Positions 1 through 8,522 of a stretch of 64,000 bases of DNA are shown here, in pieces. The translations under genes and the position numbers were made by a program. Positions within the stretch are counted from its first letter, which is position 1; every line of letters begins with the position of its first letter. This stretch comes from Anaerolineae bacterium (GTDB taxonomy: Bacteria > Chloroflexota > Anaerolineae > DUEN01): positions 51,367 through 115,366 of the forward strand of contig JANXBS010000014.1 of NCBI GenBank assembly GCA_025060615.1. Reading direction: 5' to 3'. The notes beneath the pieces were generated by a model. That model had not been told where the DNA came from, did not search any database, and was given only the letters and a program-made list of their open reading frames with translations.

Positions 1-679
1 TGGCCGCGTTGGCGGCGATGTTGAGCGCCAGGCTGGTCTTGCCGACGGACGGCCGGGCGGCCAGGATGATGAGATCGGACTTCTGAAAGCCTCCCAGCAG
101 CTTGTCCAACAAGCGAAAGCCGGTGGGGACACCCAGGAGCTCGCCTTGGTGGCTGGCCAGGTAGTCAATGCGGGTGATGACCTCGTTCATCACCTGGCGA
201 ATCGGCACCAGGAACCGCTGTAGCCGGTGCTCGGAGACGCCGAAGACGATCTCCTCGGCCCGATCTACGATCTCATCTATCTCGCCTTTATCTTCGTAGG
301 CGAGCTGGGCGATCTGACCTGCGGCGGAGATCAGCCGTCGCAGGATCGAGGTGCGCTCTACGATGGAAGCGTAGTGCTCGACGTGGAAGGCCGTAGGGAC
401 CGCGTTGATCAACTCGGTGATATACGCTGGCCCACCTACCTCCTGCAACTGGCCGCGCCGCTCCAGCTCATCGCAAATAGTGATGAAATCCGGCGGCTGA
501 CGCCGCTCATACAGGTCCAGGGCCGCTTGGTAGATCCAACGATGCTTTTCCAGGTAGAAATCATCGGCGCGCAAAGTTGGCGCGACCTTGATGATAGCGT
601 CCGGGTCAATCAAGATCGAGCCAAGGACGGCCTCCTCGGCCTCTGGGTTGGCAGGGACCATCCGTTCTGTAGCGCTCAT
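1..679 (-). CDS. dnaB: Replicative DNA helicase DnaB, N-terminal part (runs off the window)
   Basis: Reverse-strand translation gives 226 codons of a DnaB helicase. It starts at an ATG at 679 ([20 protein letters not shown]), the usual DnaB opening with the NPEAE...LG(S/A) motif. The all-helical N-terminal domain occupies roughly residues 1-110. The linker follows, and the RecA-like ATPase begins with [20 protein letters not shown], whose Walker A is ARPSVGKTS. The C-terminal half of the ATPase, with Walker B and the DNA-binding loops, lies outside the window. DnaB is the ring helicase that unwinds DNA at the replication fork. It is downstream of the BFN nuclease gene on the same strand, separated by about 100 bp containing a long palindrome. 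rplI, often found beside dnaB, is 37 kb away here. Confidence 0.95.
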   Translation of the reverse strand, partial: MSATERMVPANPEAEEAVLGSILIDPDAIIKVAPTLRADDFYLEKHRWIYQAALDLYERRQPPDFITICDELERRGQLQEVGGPAYITELINAVPTAFHVEHYASIVERTSILRRLISAAGQIAQLAYEDKGEIDEIVDRAEEIVFGVSEHRLQRFLVPIRQVMNEVITRIDYLASHQGELLGVPTGFRLLDKLLGGFQKSDLIILAARPSVGKTSLALNIAANAA

Positions 680-697
680 TGCGACTCAGCGAAAGCG

Positions 698-723
698 ACG
701 GCGAGGCCCATGGGCCTCGCCGT
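698..723. repeat. 26-bp perfect palindrome between the BFN gene and dnaB
   Basis: The 26 bases read identically on both strands, centred on CCATGG at 708-713, and can form a GC-rich hairpin on either strand. No T-run follows it in the minus direction (the next bases are CGCTTTC), so it is not a textbook intrinsic terminator. It lies in the leader of dnaB, about 20 bp before the start codon. It could be a processing site, a weak terminator after the BFN gene, or a protein-binding site. Confidence 0.6.
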
Positions 724-778
724 GGGATGTAGCTGATGTCTGAAAGAGCCAGCGTCGCTTCGGGCCAGGGAAAGGGGG

Positions 779-1318
779 TCAGTCTTCGTCGTCGCCCAGA
801 CCTTCCAAGTCTAGCCCCTCCACAAACTCGCGGAAGACCTCCAGATCCTCATCGGAGGGCTCCTCTTCCAGATCCTCTCCCTCGTTTTCTATCACTTCTG
901 AGAGTTCTTGGATGTCCTTCTCTGGGACGACGCCGGCGCGATCCATCACCTCTTCGGCCACATACATGGCTACCTTAGCGCGCACAGCCAGGGCGATGGC
1001 ATCGGATGGCCGGGAGTCTACTTCGATTTCCTCGCCGTCCACATCCAATGCAATGCGAGCATAGAAGGTGTCGTTCTGCAGGTCATTGACGACCACATGA
1101 GAGACGCGAGCACCGAGGGTTTCGATCATGCGCTTAAGAAGGTCATGAGTGAGAGGACGAGCTACTTCTACACCCTGCAACTCGATGGTGATGGCGTCCG
1201 CCTCGAAGGGGCCAATGTAGATCGGTAAATAGCGTTCGCCGCCCACCTCTTTCAACACCACAATGCGATGCTGGGACACCAAGCTCACGCGTACACTGTC
1301 AATTGTTACTTCTATCAT
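779..1318 (-). CDS. Bifunctional nuclease (BFN/DUF151) family protein
   Basis: The 179-residue protein opens [20 protein letters not shown] and carries the core of the DUF151 family: [13 protein letters not shown] near residue 33, RPLTHDLL near 54, and [14 protein letters not shown] near 100. In the family this fold is linked to DNase/RNase activity in plants and is widespread, mostly uncharacterised, in bacteria. The C-terminal 45 residues are very acidic ([16 protein letters not shown]...DDED), resembling a UvrB/UvrC-type tail or a charged protein-interaction tail. It precedes dnaB on the same strand. The family assignment is secure; the function here is inferred. Confidence 0.9.
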   Translation of the reverse strand: MIEVTIDSVRVSLVSQHRIVVLKEVGGERYLPIYIGPFEADAITIELQGVEVARPLTHDLLKRMIETLGARVSHVVVNDLQNDTFYARIALDVDGEEIEVDSRPSDAIALAVRAKVAMYVAEEVMDRAGVVPEKDIQELSEVIENEGEDLEEEPSDEDLEVFREFVEGLDLEGLGDDED

Positions 1319-1746
1319 GCACGACCTCCAACCTGCGGCGACTGATGGGACAGTACCGGGCTGACCTGTCTAAAGACGATTATACCACAACAACGGGCAA
1401 GGGCAAGTGGTGTTTTTGAACGAGTGTGTGCATGATTGAGTCATGCAAAGGCTATCTTGCGAAGGGGAAGATCTAGAGGTATGAAATGCCCTTCCAGGGA
1501 AACCCTTTTTAGCCTTTTACCTGCTATCTTGGCTTTCCATCTCCGGATGAAGCCGGACATAGGCGGGTAAGAGATAAAAACAAGGTTTTGTGAAGATGGA
1601 CCCTCCACGCCATGCCGTTTGGTCAGAGAAAGACTATTGGAAAAGCTTATTTTATGAGTTCTCCGTCCCTCCCTTGCTAATACAAACGAGGAGTACTATG
1701 AAGACCCACTGACAAATCATGCATGCATCCTCTTAGATCAGTTTGG
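1319..1746. other. Intergenic region between divergent genes, no gene seen
   Basis: This 428-bp stretch separates the BFN gene from the marR promoter and is more AT-rich than its surroundings. No reading frame with a convincing ribosome site or family signature is visible on either strand, and no tRNA-like structure. The promoter of the BFN gene should lie in its left end, but I could not pick one confidently. Confidence 0.5.
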
Positions 1747-1775
1747 TTGACAAAAGAACACGCCAGTGCTATACT
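1747..1775 (+). promoter_or_regulatory. Sigma-70-type promoter of marR and the ABC exporter genes
   Basis: A perfect -35 box TTGACA (1747-1752) is followed after 17 bp by TATACT (1770-1775). The -10 is preceded by TGC, giving an extended -10. Transcription would begin near 1782, about 60 bases before the marR start codon. Confidence 0.8.
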
Positions 1776-1794
1776 TAGCTAGCTAAAATTTAGC
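1775..1794. promoter_or_regulatory. Candidate MarR operator overlapping the -10 and start site
   Basis: Two overlapping inverted repeats lie directly on the promoter: the perfect palindrome TTAGCTAGCTAA (1775-1786) and GCTAAA-A-TTTAGC (1782-1794). MarR proteins usually bind AT-rich palindromes of this size, and the site would block RNA polymerase. Autoregulation by the adjacent MarR protein is an inference from position and symmetry. Confidence 0.55.
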
Positions 1795-1842
1795 CTACTA
1801 AGTAATTTCTCGCCCTCTTGTGAAGTGGGAAAGGAACATTTG

Positions 1843-2325
1843 ATGCCTCAATCCGCTGAGCTAGAGACGCTGGGCCACCTGCTGGTACAGATCTGTCGCC
1901 TTCACTATGCCAGAGCCCATGTGCTCTTGGAGGCTATCGGCCTGTACCGCGGCCAACCACCCGTGCTGCGCGCCCTTTGGGAGCAGGAGGGGTTAACCCA
2001 CACGGAGCTCGCTGACCGCTTGTGCATCACACCGGCGACCCTCACCAAGATACTGCAGCGCATGGAGCGAGCCGGCTTTATCCTGCGAAAGCCCGATCCT
2101 GAGGATCAGCGCATCTCCCGCGTCTACCTGACCGAAGCCGGGCGCGCGATCCAAGCCAGGGTACAAGCGGTGTTGGACGCGCTAGAGGTGGAGACGTTTG
2201 CCGGCCTCACTCAGGAGGAGTGCCTCCTGTTGCGCCGCTACCTGCTTCAAATCCGTGACAACCTGCTACGCGCGGCTGATGAGAAGTCTCCCCTGCCGAA
2301 AGGCCGCCGCAGAGGGTGCTTATAA
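1843..2325 (+). CDS. MarR-family transcriptional regulator
   Basis: The 160-residue protein has the MarR winged helix. The recognition region is LTHTELADRLCITPATLTKILQRMER, followed by the wing RKPDPEDQRISRVYLTEAGRA with the conserved D-R-x-S/V pattern. The ATG at 1843 is preferred over an upstream in-frame GTG (1825) because GGAAAGGA lies seven bases before it. MarR dimers typically repress a neighbouring efflux or stress gene and release DNA on binding a ligand. This gene directly precedes two ABC half-exporters, whose transcription it probably shares and controls. Strong palindromes overlap its own promoter. The family call is sure; the ligand is unknown. Confidence 0.93.
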   Translation: MPQSAELETLGHLLVQICRLHYARAHVLLEAIGLYRGQPPVLRALWEQEGLTHTELADRLCITPATLTKILQRMERAGFILRKPDPEDQRISRVYLTEAGRAIQARVQAVLDALEVETFAGLTQEECLLLRRYLLQIRDNLLRAADEKSPLPKGRRRGCL

Positions 2326-2378
2326 GCCGCCTCGCGGCTCGAACCCCTAATGATAAAAGCTTAGGTGAGAAAGACGCG

Positions 2379-4148
2379 ATGAGATCAGCACTTCAACTTG
2401 CTAGATTCTTAAAGCCTTATTGGCATTGGGTCGTCTTAGCTCCGTTGCTGATGTTGCTGGAAGTCGTGATGGACCTGATGCAGCCCAGGATGGTTGAGCG
2501 CATCGTGGACGAGGGGATTGCCCGCTCGGATTTGACGTTAGTCATCCAAACTGGGCTGCTCATGGTTGGCCTGGCGATGATCGGCGCATTGGGCGGCATG
2601 AGCAACGGCATTTTCGCCGAGATGACGGTTCAAGGGTTCGGCGCCGACCTGCGGGAAGCCCTCTTTCGCAAGGTGCAAACTCTCTCATTTAGTAACCTCG
2701 ACAGGTTGGGGACCGGGCAGCTCATCACCAACCTCACCAACGACGTCACCCAGCTACAAGAGGCGATCTTGCTGATGCTTCGCATCCTGGTGCGCGCTCC
2801 GCTGCTGCTGGTGGGGAGCCTGGTGATGGCCATCATCACCAGCCCGCGCTTAGCCTTCCTTCCCCTTGTGCTGATGCCAATCGAGTTGTTAGCCGTCATC
2901 TGGGTGGTCAGCAAGGCAACACCGCTGTACGCCCGAGTTCAGGAGAAATTGGACGCGCTCAACACGGTCATGCAGGAAAACCTGGCCGGCGTGCGCGTGG
3001 TCAAGGCCTTTGTGCGCGCCCGCCACGAGGAAGTGCGCTTCAGGCGCGTCAACGACGGCCTGGCCAATCAAGCGATCCAAGCGGCTCGCACCGTTGCCAT
3101 CATGCCATCGTTCATGATGCTGACCATGAACCTGGGGATCGTAGGCGTCCTCTGGTTTGGAGGTGTGCAAACTGTCCAAGGGAATATGCAGGTTGGACAG
3201 ATCATCGCCTTCGTGAATTACCTGGTGACCACGCTTTTCTCGCTGATGATGGTGAGCCAACTGGTCATCCAGGTAGCGCGAGCGGAGGCCTCGGCGAGGC
3301 GCATTCAGCGCGTGTTCGAGGAGGAGCCCGTAGTGAAGGATCATCCCGCAGCGAAAAAGGGCATGCCCATCCAGGGCCGGATCACCTTCGAAGATGTCAC
3401 CTTCAGCTACGATGGTGACGAGGCCACACCACTGCTGAAGCATATCAGCTTCACGGTCGAGCCAGGGCAGAAGATGGCCATCCTAGGCACCACAGGAGCC
3501 GGCAAATCGAGCTTGGTCCATCTCATCCCGCGCTTTTATGACGTGACCTCCGGAAGGGTGTTAGTGGACGGAATGGATGTGCGCGAGCTGGATCAGGGCT
3601 TCCTGCGCCGGAATATCGGCATCGTCCTCCAGGAGACCCTCCTGTTCAGTGGCACGATCCGGGATAACATCCGTTATGGGCGACCTGACGCCACGGACGA
3701 AGAGGTGATCGCTGCCGCCAAGGCCGCCCAGGCCCATGATTTCATTATGGCTTTACCCAATGGCTACGATACCATGCTGGGCCAGCGCGGCGTGAACCTT
3801 TCAGGCGGACAAAAACAGCGCATCGCCCTCGCGCGGGCGCTCTTGCTCCAGCCGGCCATCCTCATCCTAGACGACAGCACGAGCGCGGTGGATGTGGAGA
3901 CAGAGGCGAGGATCCAGAGTGCCCTGGAAGTTATCCGGCGACAGCGCGCGCGTTCCCCTATTGGGCCGGGGACCTGTTTGCTCATCGCCCAACGCATCAG
4001 CACGGTACTCCATGCTGACAAAATCCTGGTCCTGGACAATGGGCAGATCGTAGCAGAAGGGACTCACGAGGAATTGCTTGCCTCCAGCCCGATCTACCGT
4101 GAGATTTACGAATCACAGCTTGGCAACGGGGCGGTGAATGATGTCTAA
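2379..4148 (+). CDS. ABC exporter half-transporter with degenerate ATP site
   Basis: The 589-residue protein has an N-terminal six-helix exporter domain (about 1-320) and a C-terminal ATPase. Visible motifs are Walker A GTTGAGKSS, signature LSGGQKQR and Walker B LILDDSTSAVD. The residue after the Walker B Asp is Asp instead of the catalytic Glu, and the switch His is Gln (LLIAQRIST). Both changes mark the degenerate member of a heterodimeric multidrug-type exporter such as TM287/288 or BmrCD. The ATG at 2379 is chosen because GGTGAG precedes it by nine bases; a GTG at 2316 inside marR would add 21 unlike residues. The next gene overlaps it by 11 bases and supplies the canonical partner. Confidence 0.92.
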   Translation: MRSALQLARFLKPYWHWVVLAPLLMLLEVVMDLMQPRMVERIVDEGIARSDLTLVIQTGLLMVGLAMIGALGGMSNGIFAEMTVQGFGADLREALFRKVQTLSFSNLDRLGTGQLITNLTNDVTQLQEAILLMLRILVRAPLLLVGSLVMAIITSPRLAFLPLVLMPIELLAVIWVVSKATPLYARVQEKLDALNTVMQENLAGVRVVKAFVRARHEEVRFRRVNDGLANQAIQAARTVAIMPSFMMLTMNLGIVGVLWFGGVQTVQGNMQVGQIIAFVNYLVTTLFSLMMVSQLVIQVARAEASARRIQRVFEEEPVVKDHPAAKKGMPIQGRITFEDVTFSYDGDEATPLLKHISFTVEPGQKMAILGTTGAGKSSLVHLIPRFYDVTSGRVLVDGMDVRELDQGFLRRNIGIVLQETLLFSGTIRDNIRYGRPDATDEEVIAAAKAAQAHDFIMALPNGYDTMLGQRGVNLSGGQKQRIALARALLLQPAILILDDSTSAVDVETEARIQSALEVIRRQRARSPIGPGTCLLIAQRISTVLHADKILVLDNGQIVAEGTHEELLASSPIYREIYESQLGNGAVNDV

Positions 4149-6036
4149 GCCATCGCGAGGCTCCGACGGCTCCCGCCCGTCCTTGGAAAGCCAGCCAGTC
4201 CCGCCGTTTGCCTTCCGGCCGGGCGGGGGCCCCATAGGGATCCTGAGAGAAGTGGAAAAATCCAAAGACGCGCGCGGCACGCTGCTGCGCCTGTGGGGAT
4301 ACCTTCGCCCACAGTTTTGGCTCTTGGTAGGCACAGCCTTCCTGGTGTTGGTTACTTCAGCAGTGGAGCTGCTAGGACCGTATCTCATGGGCAAGGCCAT
4401 TGACCTTTATATCACTCATGGCGATCTAAGAGGACTCGCCCGCCTATCCGGGCTGATGATCGCCTCGTACGCTGTAGCAGCGGCAGGCACCTGGCTGCAA
4501 ACGTACATCATGGCCGGGGTTGCCCAGCGCGCCGTGCGAGACCTGCGCAAGGACCTCTTCGCCCACCTACAGGCCCTCCCACTGCGCTTCTTTGACCGGC
4601 ATCCACATGGTGAGCTGATGAGCCGTCTGACGAATGACATCGAGAACATCAGCAACATCCTGGCCTCTAGCTTCAGCCAGTTGGTCTCTAGCATGTTGGA
4701 TCTGGCCGGCGTGATCGTCCTCATGTTCATGCTCAACGTGCCGTTAGCCGTGGTGAGCTTGGCGATCATGCCCTTGACCTACGGGCTCACCCGCGCGGTC
4801 GCCCATCGTACCCGAAAAGGGTTCCGCGAAACACAACAGACGCTGGGCGTGCTCAATGGCATTATCGAGGAGACCATCACCGGGCAGCGGGTTGTGAAGG
4901 CCTTCGTGCGTGAAGAGGCAGCCATCGCTGAATTCTCGAAAGTCAATCGCCGCCTGCAGAAAGTCGCGCTGCGAGCGCGCATCTTCGCTAGCTTTATGGG
5001 CCCCCTCATGAACATGGTGAACAATCTGGGCCTGGCCATCGTCGCCTGCGCAGGGGGTTGGCTGGCCGTATACAGCCTAGCCACCGTCGGAGAGATCGCC
5101 ACCTTCGTCAACTACTCGCGACGGCTGGGCCGTCCCCTGAATCAGATCGCGCAGTTGTTCAACTCCATCCAATCGGCGCTAGCCGGCGCCGAGCGGGTTT
5201 TCGAGGTGCTGGATGAGGCACCGGAGTTCCAGGACGCCCCGGATGCTAAGCCGCTGGAGCGAATCCAAGGAGATGTGGTGTTTGACGACGTGTGTTTCAG
5301 TTATGAGCAAGGTGTTCCTGTCCTTAAGCATGTGAGCCTGCACGCGCGACCTGGCCAGATGATCGCCCTGGTAGGGCCTACGGGCGCGGGCAAGACCACT
5401 ATTGCCAATTTGCTCACCCGCTTCTATGATGTGGACAGCGGCTCGATCCGCATAGATGGCGTAGATATCCGACACGTGCGGAAGGATGATCTACGGCGAC
5501 GGGTGGGCTTGGTGCTCCAAGACAACTTCCTCTTCGCCGACACCGTGATGGAGAATATCCGTTACGGCCGGCTGGACGCGACCGACGAAGAAGTGATCGC
5601 GGCAGCTCGGCTCGCCAATGCCGATTCATTCATCCGCCGCTTACCGCAGGGATACCAAACGGTGCTTACCGAACGAGGCAGCAACCTCAGCCAGGGCCAG
5701 CGTCAACTCTTGGCCATCGCCCGCGCCATCCTAGCCGACCCTGATATCCTGATCCTTGACGAGGCCACCAGCAACGTGGACACCCGCACTGAAAAACACT
5801 TGCAGGAGGCGCTCTTGCGGTTGATGAAGGGGCGGACCAGCTTCGTCATTGCCCATCGGCTGAGCACTATTCGCGACGCGGATCAAGTGCTGGTCATCCG
5901 AGATGGCGAGATCATCGAGCGCGGCACGCATGAGAGTTTGCTCGCTCAGCGCGGCTTCTATTATCATCTCTACATGCGCCAGTTCCGAGGAGCGCTTGGC
6001 CCGCTGGTTCCAGAGGACCTCGCAACCGTCACCTAA
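4138..6036 (+). CDS. ABC exporter half-transporter, canonical ATPase partner
   Basis: The 632-residue protein has an unusual Pro/Ser/Gly-rich N-terminal extension of about 35 residues. An exporter membrane domain (about 55-370) and an ATPase follow. The motifs are complete: Walker A GPTGAGKTT, signature LSQGQRQL, Walker B LILDEATSNVD with the catalytic Glu, and switch His in VIAHRLST. Paired with the preceding gene it should form a heterodimer with one consensus and one degenerate ATP site, moving lipophilic compounds or drugs outwards. Start codons ATGATG at 4138/4141 overlap the end of the upstream gene, indicating translational coupling. Regulation by the upstream MarR protein is inferred. 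Confidence 0.93.
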   Translation: MMSKPSRGSDGSRPSLESQPVPPFAFRPGGGPIGILREVEKSKDARGTLLRLWGYLRPQFWLLVGTAFLVLVTSAVELLGPYLMGKAIDLYITHGDLRGLARLSGLMIASYAVAAAGTWLQTYIMAGVAQRAVRDLRKDLFAHLQALPLRFFDRHPHGELMSRLTNDIENISNILASSFSQLVSSMLDLAGVIVLMFMLNVPLAVVSLAIMPLTYGLTRAVAHRTRKGFRETQQTLGVLNGIIEETITGQRVVKAFVREEAAIAEFSKVNRRLQKVALRARIFASFMGPLMNMVNNLGLAIVACAGGWLAVYSLATVGEIATFVNYSRRLGRPLNQIAQLFNSIQSALAGAERVFEVLDEAPEFQDAPDAKPLERIQGDVVFDDVCFSYEQGVPVLKHVSLHARPGQMIALVGPTGAGKTTIANLLTRFYDVDSGSIRIDGVDIRHVRKDDLRRRVGLVLQDNFLFADTVMENIRYGRLDATDEEVIAAARLANADSFIRRLPQGYQTVLTERGSNLSQGQRQLLAIARAILADPDILILDEATSNVDTRTEKHLQEALLRLMKGRTSFVIAHRLSTIRDADQVLVIRDGEIIERGTHESLLAQRGFYYHLYMRQFRGALGPLVPEDLATVT

Positions 6037-6093
6037 AGAGGCCGGGGCTCCCATCAATAGCCGACCGCCGCCCGAGGATCACTGAGGAGAAGT

Positions 6094-6966
6094 ATGCCGA
6101 TTTTATCTCTCGATCAACTGCAGGCTTATCGCATCCGCACCTTTCGCCTGCTCCCTGAGCTGCGGTTACGCTCTCAAGCAGATGCCATCGCCTTCGTGAA
6201 CGAGCGTGGGTTTGTCTACTTCTGGCCAATCCGGGGCATCACACTGCCCAGCCTGTGGGTCGCCGTGGCAGGGGACCGCCCTGTCGCCGCTGAACATGAC
6301 GACCCTGGCCATGTGACTTGGAGATGGAAAGATGATTTACTAGACAAACGGCAATGGTATTACGCCAAAGTGCTGCGCGGCAAGGCCACCATGATCTCCT
6401 TAGAGGTTGTACCTTACTTCTATGCCCTTAGCGAAAACTACGGCGATCCGGAGCATGACTATCTCGAGTTGTACGAGGATGGAAGGCTCTCTCTGGCGGC
6501 TAAGTTGATTTACGAGGCCCTGCTGAGCGAGGGTCCTCTCGATACGGTGAATCTGCGGCGGGCAATCCGGATGACCAGCCGATCCAGCGACAGCCCTTTC
6601 GAGCGAGGGCTAACCGAGCTACAGCGCGATTTCAAGATCTTGCCGGTGGGCGTGGCCGAGACAGGCGCCTGGCGGTATAGCTTTGTTTACGAGCTAGTAC
6701 ACCGCTACTATCCTGACCTGCCCGAGGCCGCCTGCCCGATCACGCGTAAGGCAGCCCGCCAGAAGCTGGCCTCACTCTATCTTGATTCGGTAGGGGCTGC
6801 GACAGCAGACGACCTATGCCGGCTCTTCCAATGGGAGGCGGAGGAAGCCTTAGCCACCTTGAGAGGGCTGGTGAGCTCCGGCCAGGCACAGCCTGGCTAT
6901 CAGCTTCCGAATCAACCCGACGAGCATTTCGTGACGATAAAACTGCTCTCGTCCATCGCCACTTGA
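6094..6966 (+). CDS. AlkZ-related winged-helix protein
   Basis: The 290-residue protein resembles the AlkZ/YcaQ (winged-helix, PF06224-like) superfamily. Features include FVNERGFVYFWPIRGITLPSL near residue 34, WRWKDDLLDKRQWYYAKVLRG near 84, SLEVVPYFYALSENYGDPEHDY near 110, and repeated winged-helix segments such as LSLAAKLIYEALLSEGPLD. AlkZ proteins unhook alkylated or crosslinked bases; the shorter AlkZ-related branch is not well characterised. I did not see the QxQ catalytic motif of AlkZ, so glycosylase activity is doubtful. It follows the exporter genes by 57 bp with GAGGAG before the ATG and may be in the same transcript. The family call is from recalled sequence pattern. Confidence 0.6.
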   Translation: MPILSLDQLQAYRIRTFRLLPELRLRSQADAIAFVNERGFVYFWPIRGITLPSLWVAVAGDRPVAAEHDDPGHVTWRWKDDLLDKRQWYYAKVLRGKATMISLEVVPYFYALSENYGDPEHDYLELYEDGRLSLAAKLIYEALLSEGPLDTVNLRRAIRMTSRSSDSPFERGLTELQRDFKILPVGVAETGAWRYSFVYELVHRYYPDLPEAACPITRKAARQKLASLYLDSVGAATADDLCRLFQWEAEEALATLRGLVSSGQAQPGYQLPNQPDEHFVTIKLLSSIAT

Positions 6967-7064
6967 CTTTCGAGCTATCTCGTATTACTGTAGCGTTGCA
7001 TCGCGCGTCATATCCGGCAAGGTTTAACGAGCCACTAACACACCACAAACAGGGAGGTACTGCC

Positions 7065-8408
7065 ATGAAAACGTCCAGTGTCCGGTTGCTTGCCATTGTG
7101 CTGAGCGCAGCACTATTAGCCGCGATGGTGCCATGGGCTGCTGCGGAGAGCACAACACCGGTATGGCTCACGACGGAAGATGTGCCTGCTGGGTTTGTAG
7201 GCAGCACGGCAACGCCTGCCCAGATCGGGCTGATCCCCTTGCCCTCTTTGGGCCTGGAGCGCCAGTACGCCTACTTTAACACGGCGGGTGAGATCATCAT
7301 GGGGTGGACGATTGCCCCCAAGAATCCCCTGATCCAGTCCATGGTACTGAGCGCCATACCTACAGGCAACTTCGATCCCTCGCTGTTCCTGGCCTCAGGC
7401 GGGGAGATGATTCTCGACATGATCGCCAATGCGCTGGCGCAGGCTGGCTTCCCAGGTGGGCCGGCCAGAGGCGCCATACCTAGGCCCGTCGAGGGTTGGA
7501 GTCCCGTCGGCGAACGCTCGGGCGCCGTGGCGATGGACATTCAGCTCTATAACCAGGTGATGACCGTGGAGCTGGCGCTGGTCCAGCGAGGGCCGTTTGT
7601 CGGCGGGATCCAGGTGATGTATCCGAAGGGTGTTCAGCCTTCAACCGGCGTGGCCTCTCTGGCCCAGAAGTTGGACGCTCGCTTCGAGGCTGCGCTGAGA
7701 GCTGGCGCGCATGCCCCTACACCGGCGCCTTCGAAGGTCGCGCTGGAGGCCTTGGACGGGGCAACGGTGAGCGGTTTCGCTGTCCACAAAGGCGACACCT
7801 TTACCATCTACACGCCGGAGACGTGGACCGAGCTGCCGGTGAGCATCAAGACGCTGGGCGTGGACCTCTGGCTGCAGATGAGCCCATCCGATCTGATCAG
7901 TTTGATCTTCATGACGTTGGCAGGCTCCGGCATACCTTTGACCCCTGAAATGCTGGCCAGCCAAGGGCTGGATGAGGCTACTTTGGAGCAAACGGTGGCA
8001 GCCGGTGTGGAAGCGATCAAGGCGCTCGACAGCTATGCGCCCTCGTTCATCAAGCTATGGGCTGTGGATTCTGCCTCGGCCACTGGGATCAACCAGATGG
8101 TGTTAGGGCAGTATGCAGCCAAGGCATATGGCGGCCCTGGTGACTTCGTGCAGATCATCAGTGACGCAGCGACAAGTGCTGGTGTGATGACGGTCAACCT
8201 GCGGCCTAACATGGAGATCGGCGGCAAGCCGGCCGCAAATGTCGCGTTAGATGCCTCGGCGTGGGGCCTGCCCTTGAAGGGGAGCGTGTACTTCATCCAG
8301 GATCAGGAAGACGGATACATCTGGACGGTGGTGGCCTTCCTGACCGATGACCTGGATCGGGATGCCGATACCTTTGACACGGTCGTTCGCACGTTGACCA
8401 TCCCGTGA
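7065..8408 (+). CDS. Secreted protein of unknown function
   Basis: The 447-residue protein starts at the ATG at 7065, with GGGAGG eight bases upstream. It opens with a clear signal peptide (MKTSSVRLLAIVLSAALLAA..., cleavage probably after PWAAA). No lipobox, catalytic motif or further membrane helix is visible, so it is probably exported and released or loosely attached. The mature part reads as two similar halves of alternating strands and helices with phrases such as FTIYTPETWTELPV and YFIQDQEDGYIWTVVAFL. That last phrase recalls substrate-binding or beta-barrel-like surface domains, but I do not recognise a family. A strong terminator follows 30 bases after the stop, so this is the last gene of the unit. 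Confidence 0.75.
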   Translation: MKTSSVRLLAIVLSAALLAAMVPWAAAESTTPVWLTTEDVPAGFVGSTATPAQIGLIPLPSLGLERQYAYFNTAGEIIMGWTIAPKNPLIQSMVLSAIPTGNFDPSLFLASGGEMILDMIANALAQAGFPGGPARGAIPRPVEGWSPVGERSGAVAMDIQLYNQVMTVELALVQRGPFVGGIQVMYPKGVQPSTGVASLAQKLDARFEAALRAGAHAPTPAPSKVALEALDGATVSGFAVHKGDTFTIYTPETWTELPVSIKTLGVDLWLQMSPSDLISLIFMTLAGSGIPLTPEMLASQGLDEATLEQTVAAGVEAIKALDSYAPSFIKLWAVDSASATGINQMVLGQYAAKAYGGPGDFVQIISDAATSAGVMTVNLRPNMEIGGKPAANVALDASAWGLPLKGSVYFIQDQEDGYIWTVVAFLTDDLDRDADTFDTVVRTLTIP

Positions 8409-8438
8409 GCCTCTAAAATGCTGGGTTCGGTCGAAAAG

Positions 8439-8473
8439 AAAAGGCACAAAGGCTCATACCTTTGTGCCTTTTT
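8439..8473 (+). terminator. Rho-independent terminator (bidirectional)
   Basis: A 14-bp perfect stem (8439-8452 with 8459-8472), six-base loop and T-run form an intrinsic terminator after the secreted-protein gene. The A-rich left flank would also serve the converging FAH-family gene. Confidence 0.9.
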
Positions 8474-8522
8474 CGCGCCTATAGCCTCGCGTTTGATCTA
8501 CTTTACATCCGTTCACCTTCGG

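Noticed and set aside
227..736. A plus-strand open frame of 169 codons
   Set aside because: The minus strand encodes DnaB over the same bases with Walker A and N-terminal signatures; the plus frame is its shadow.
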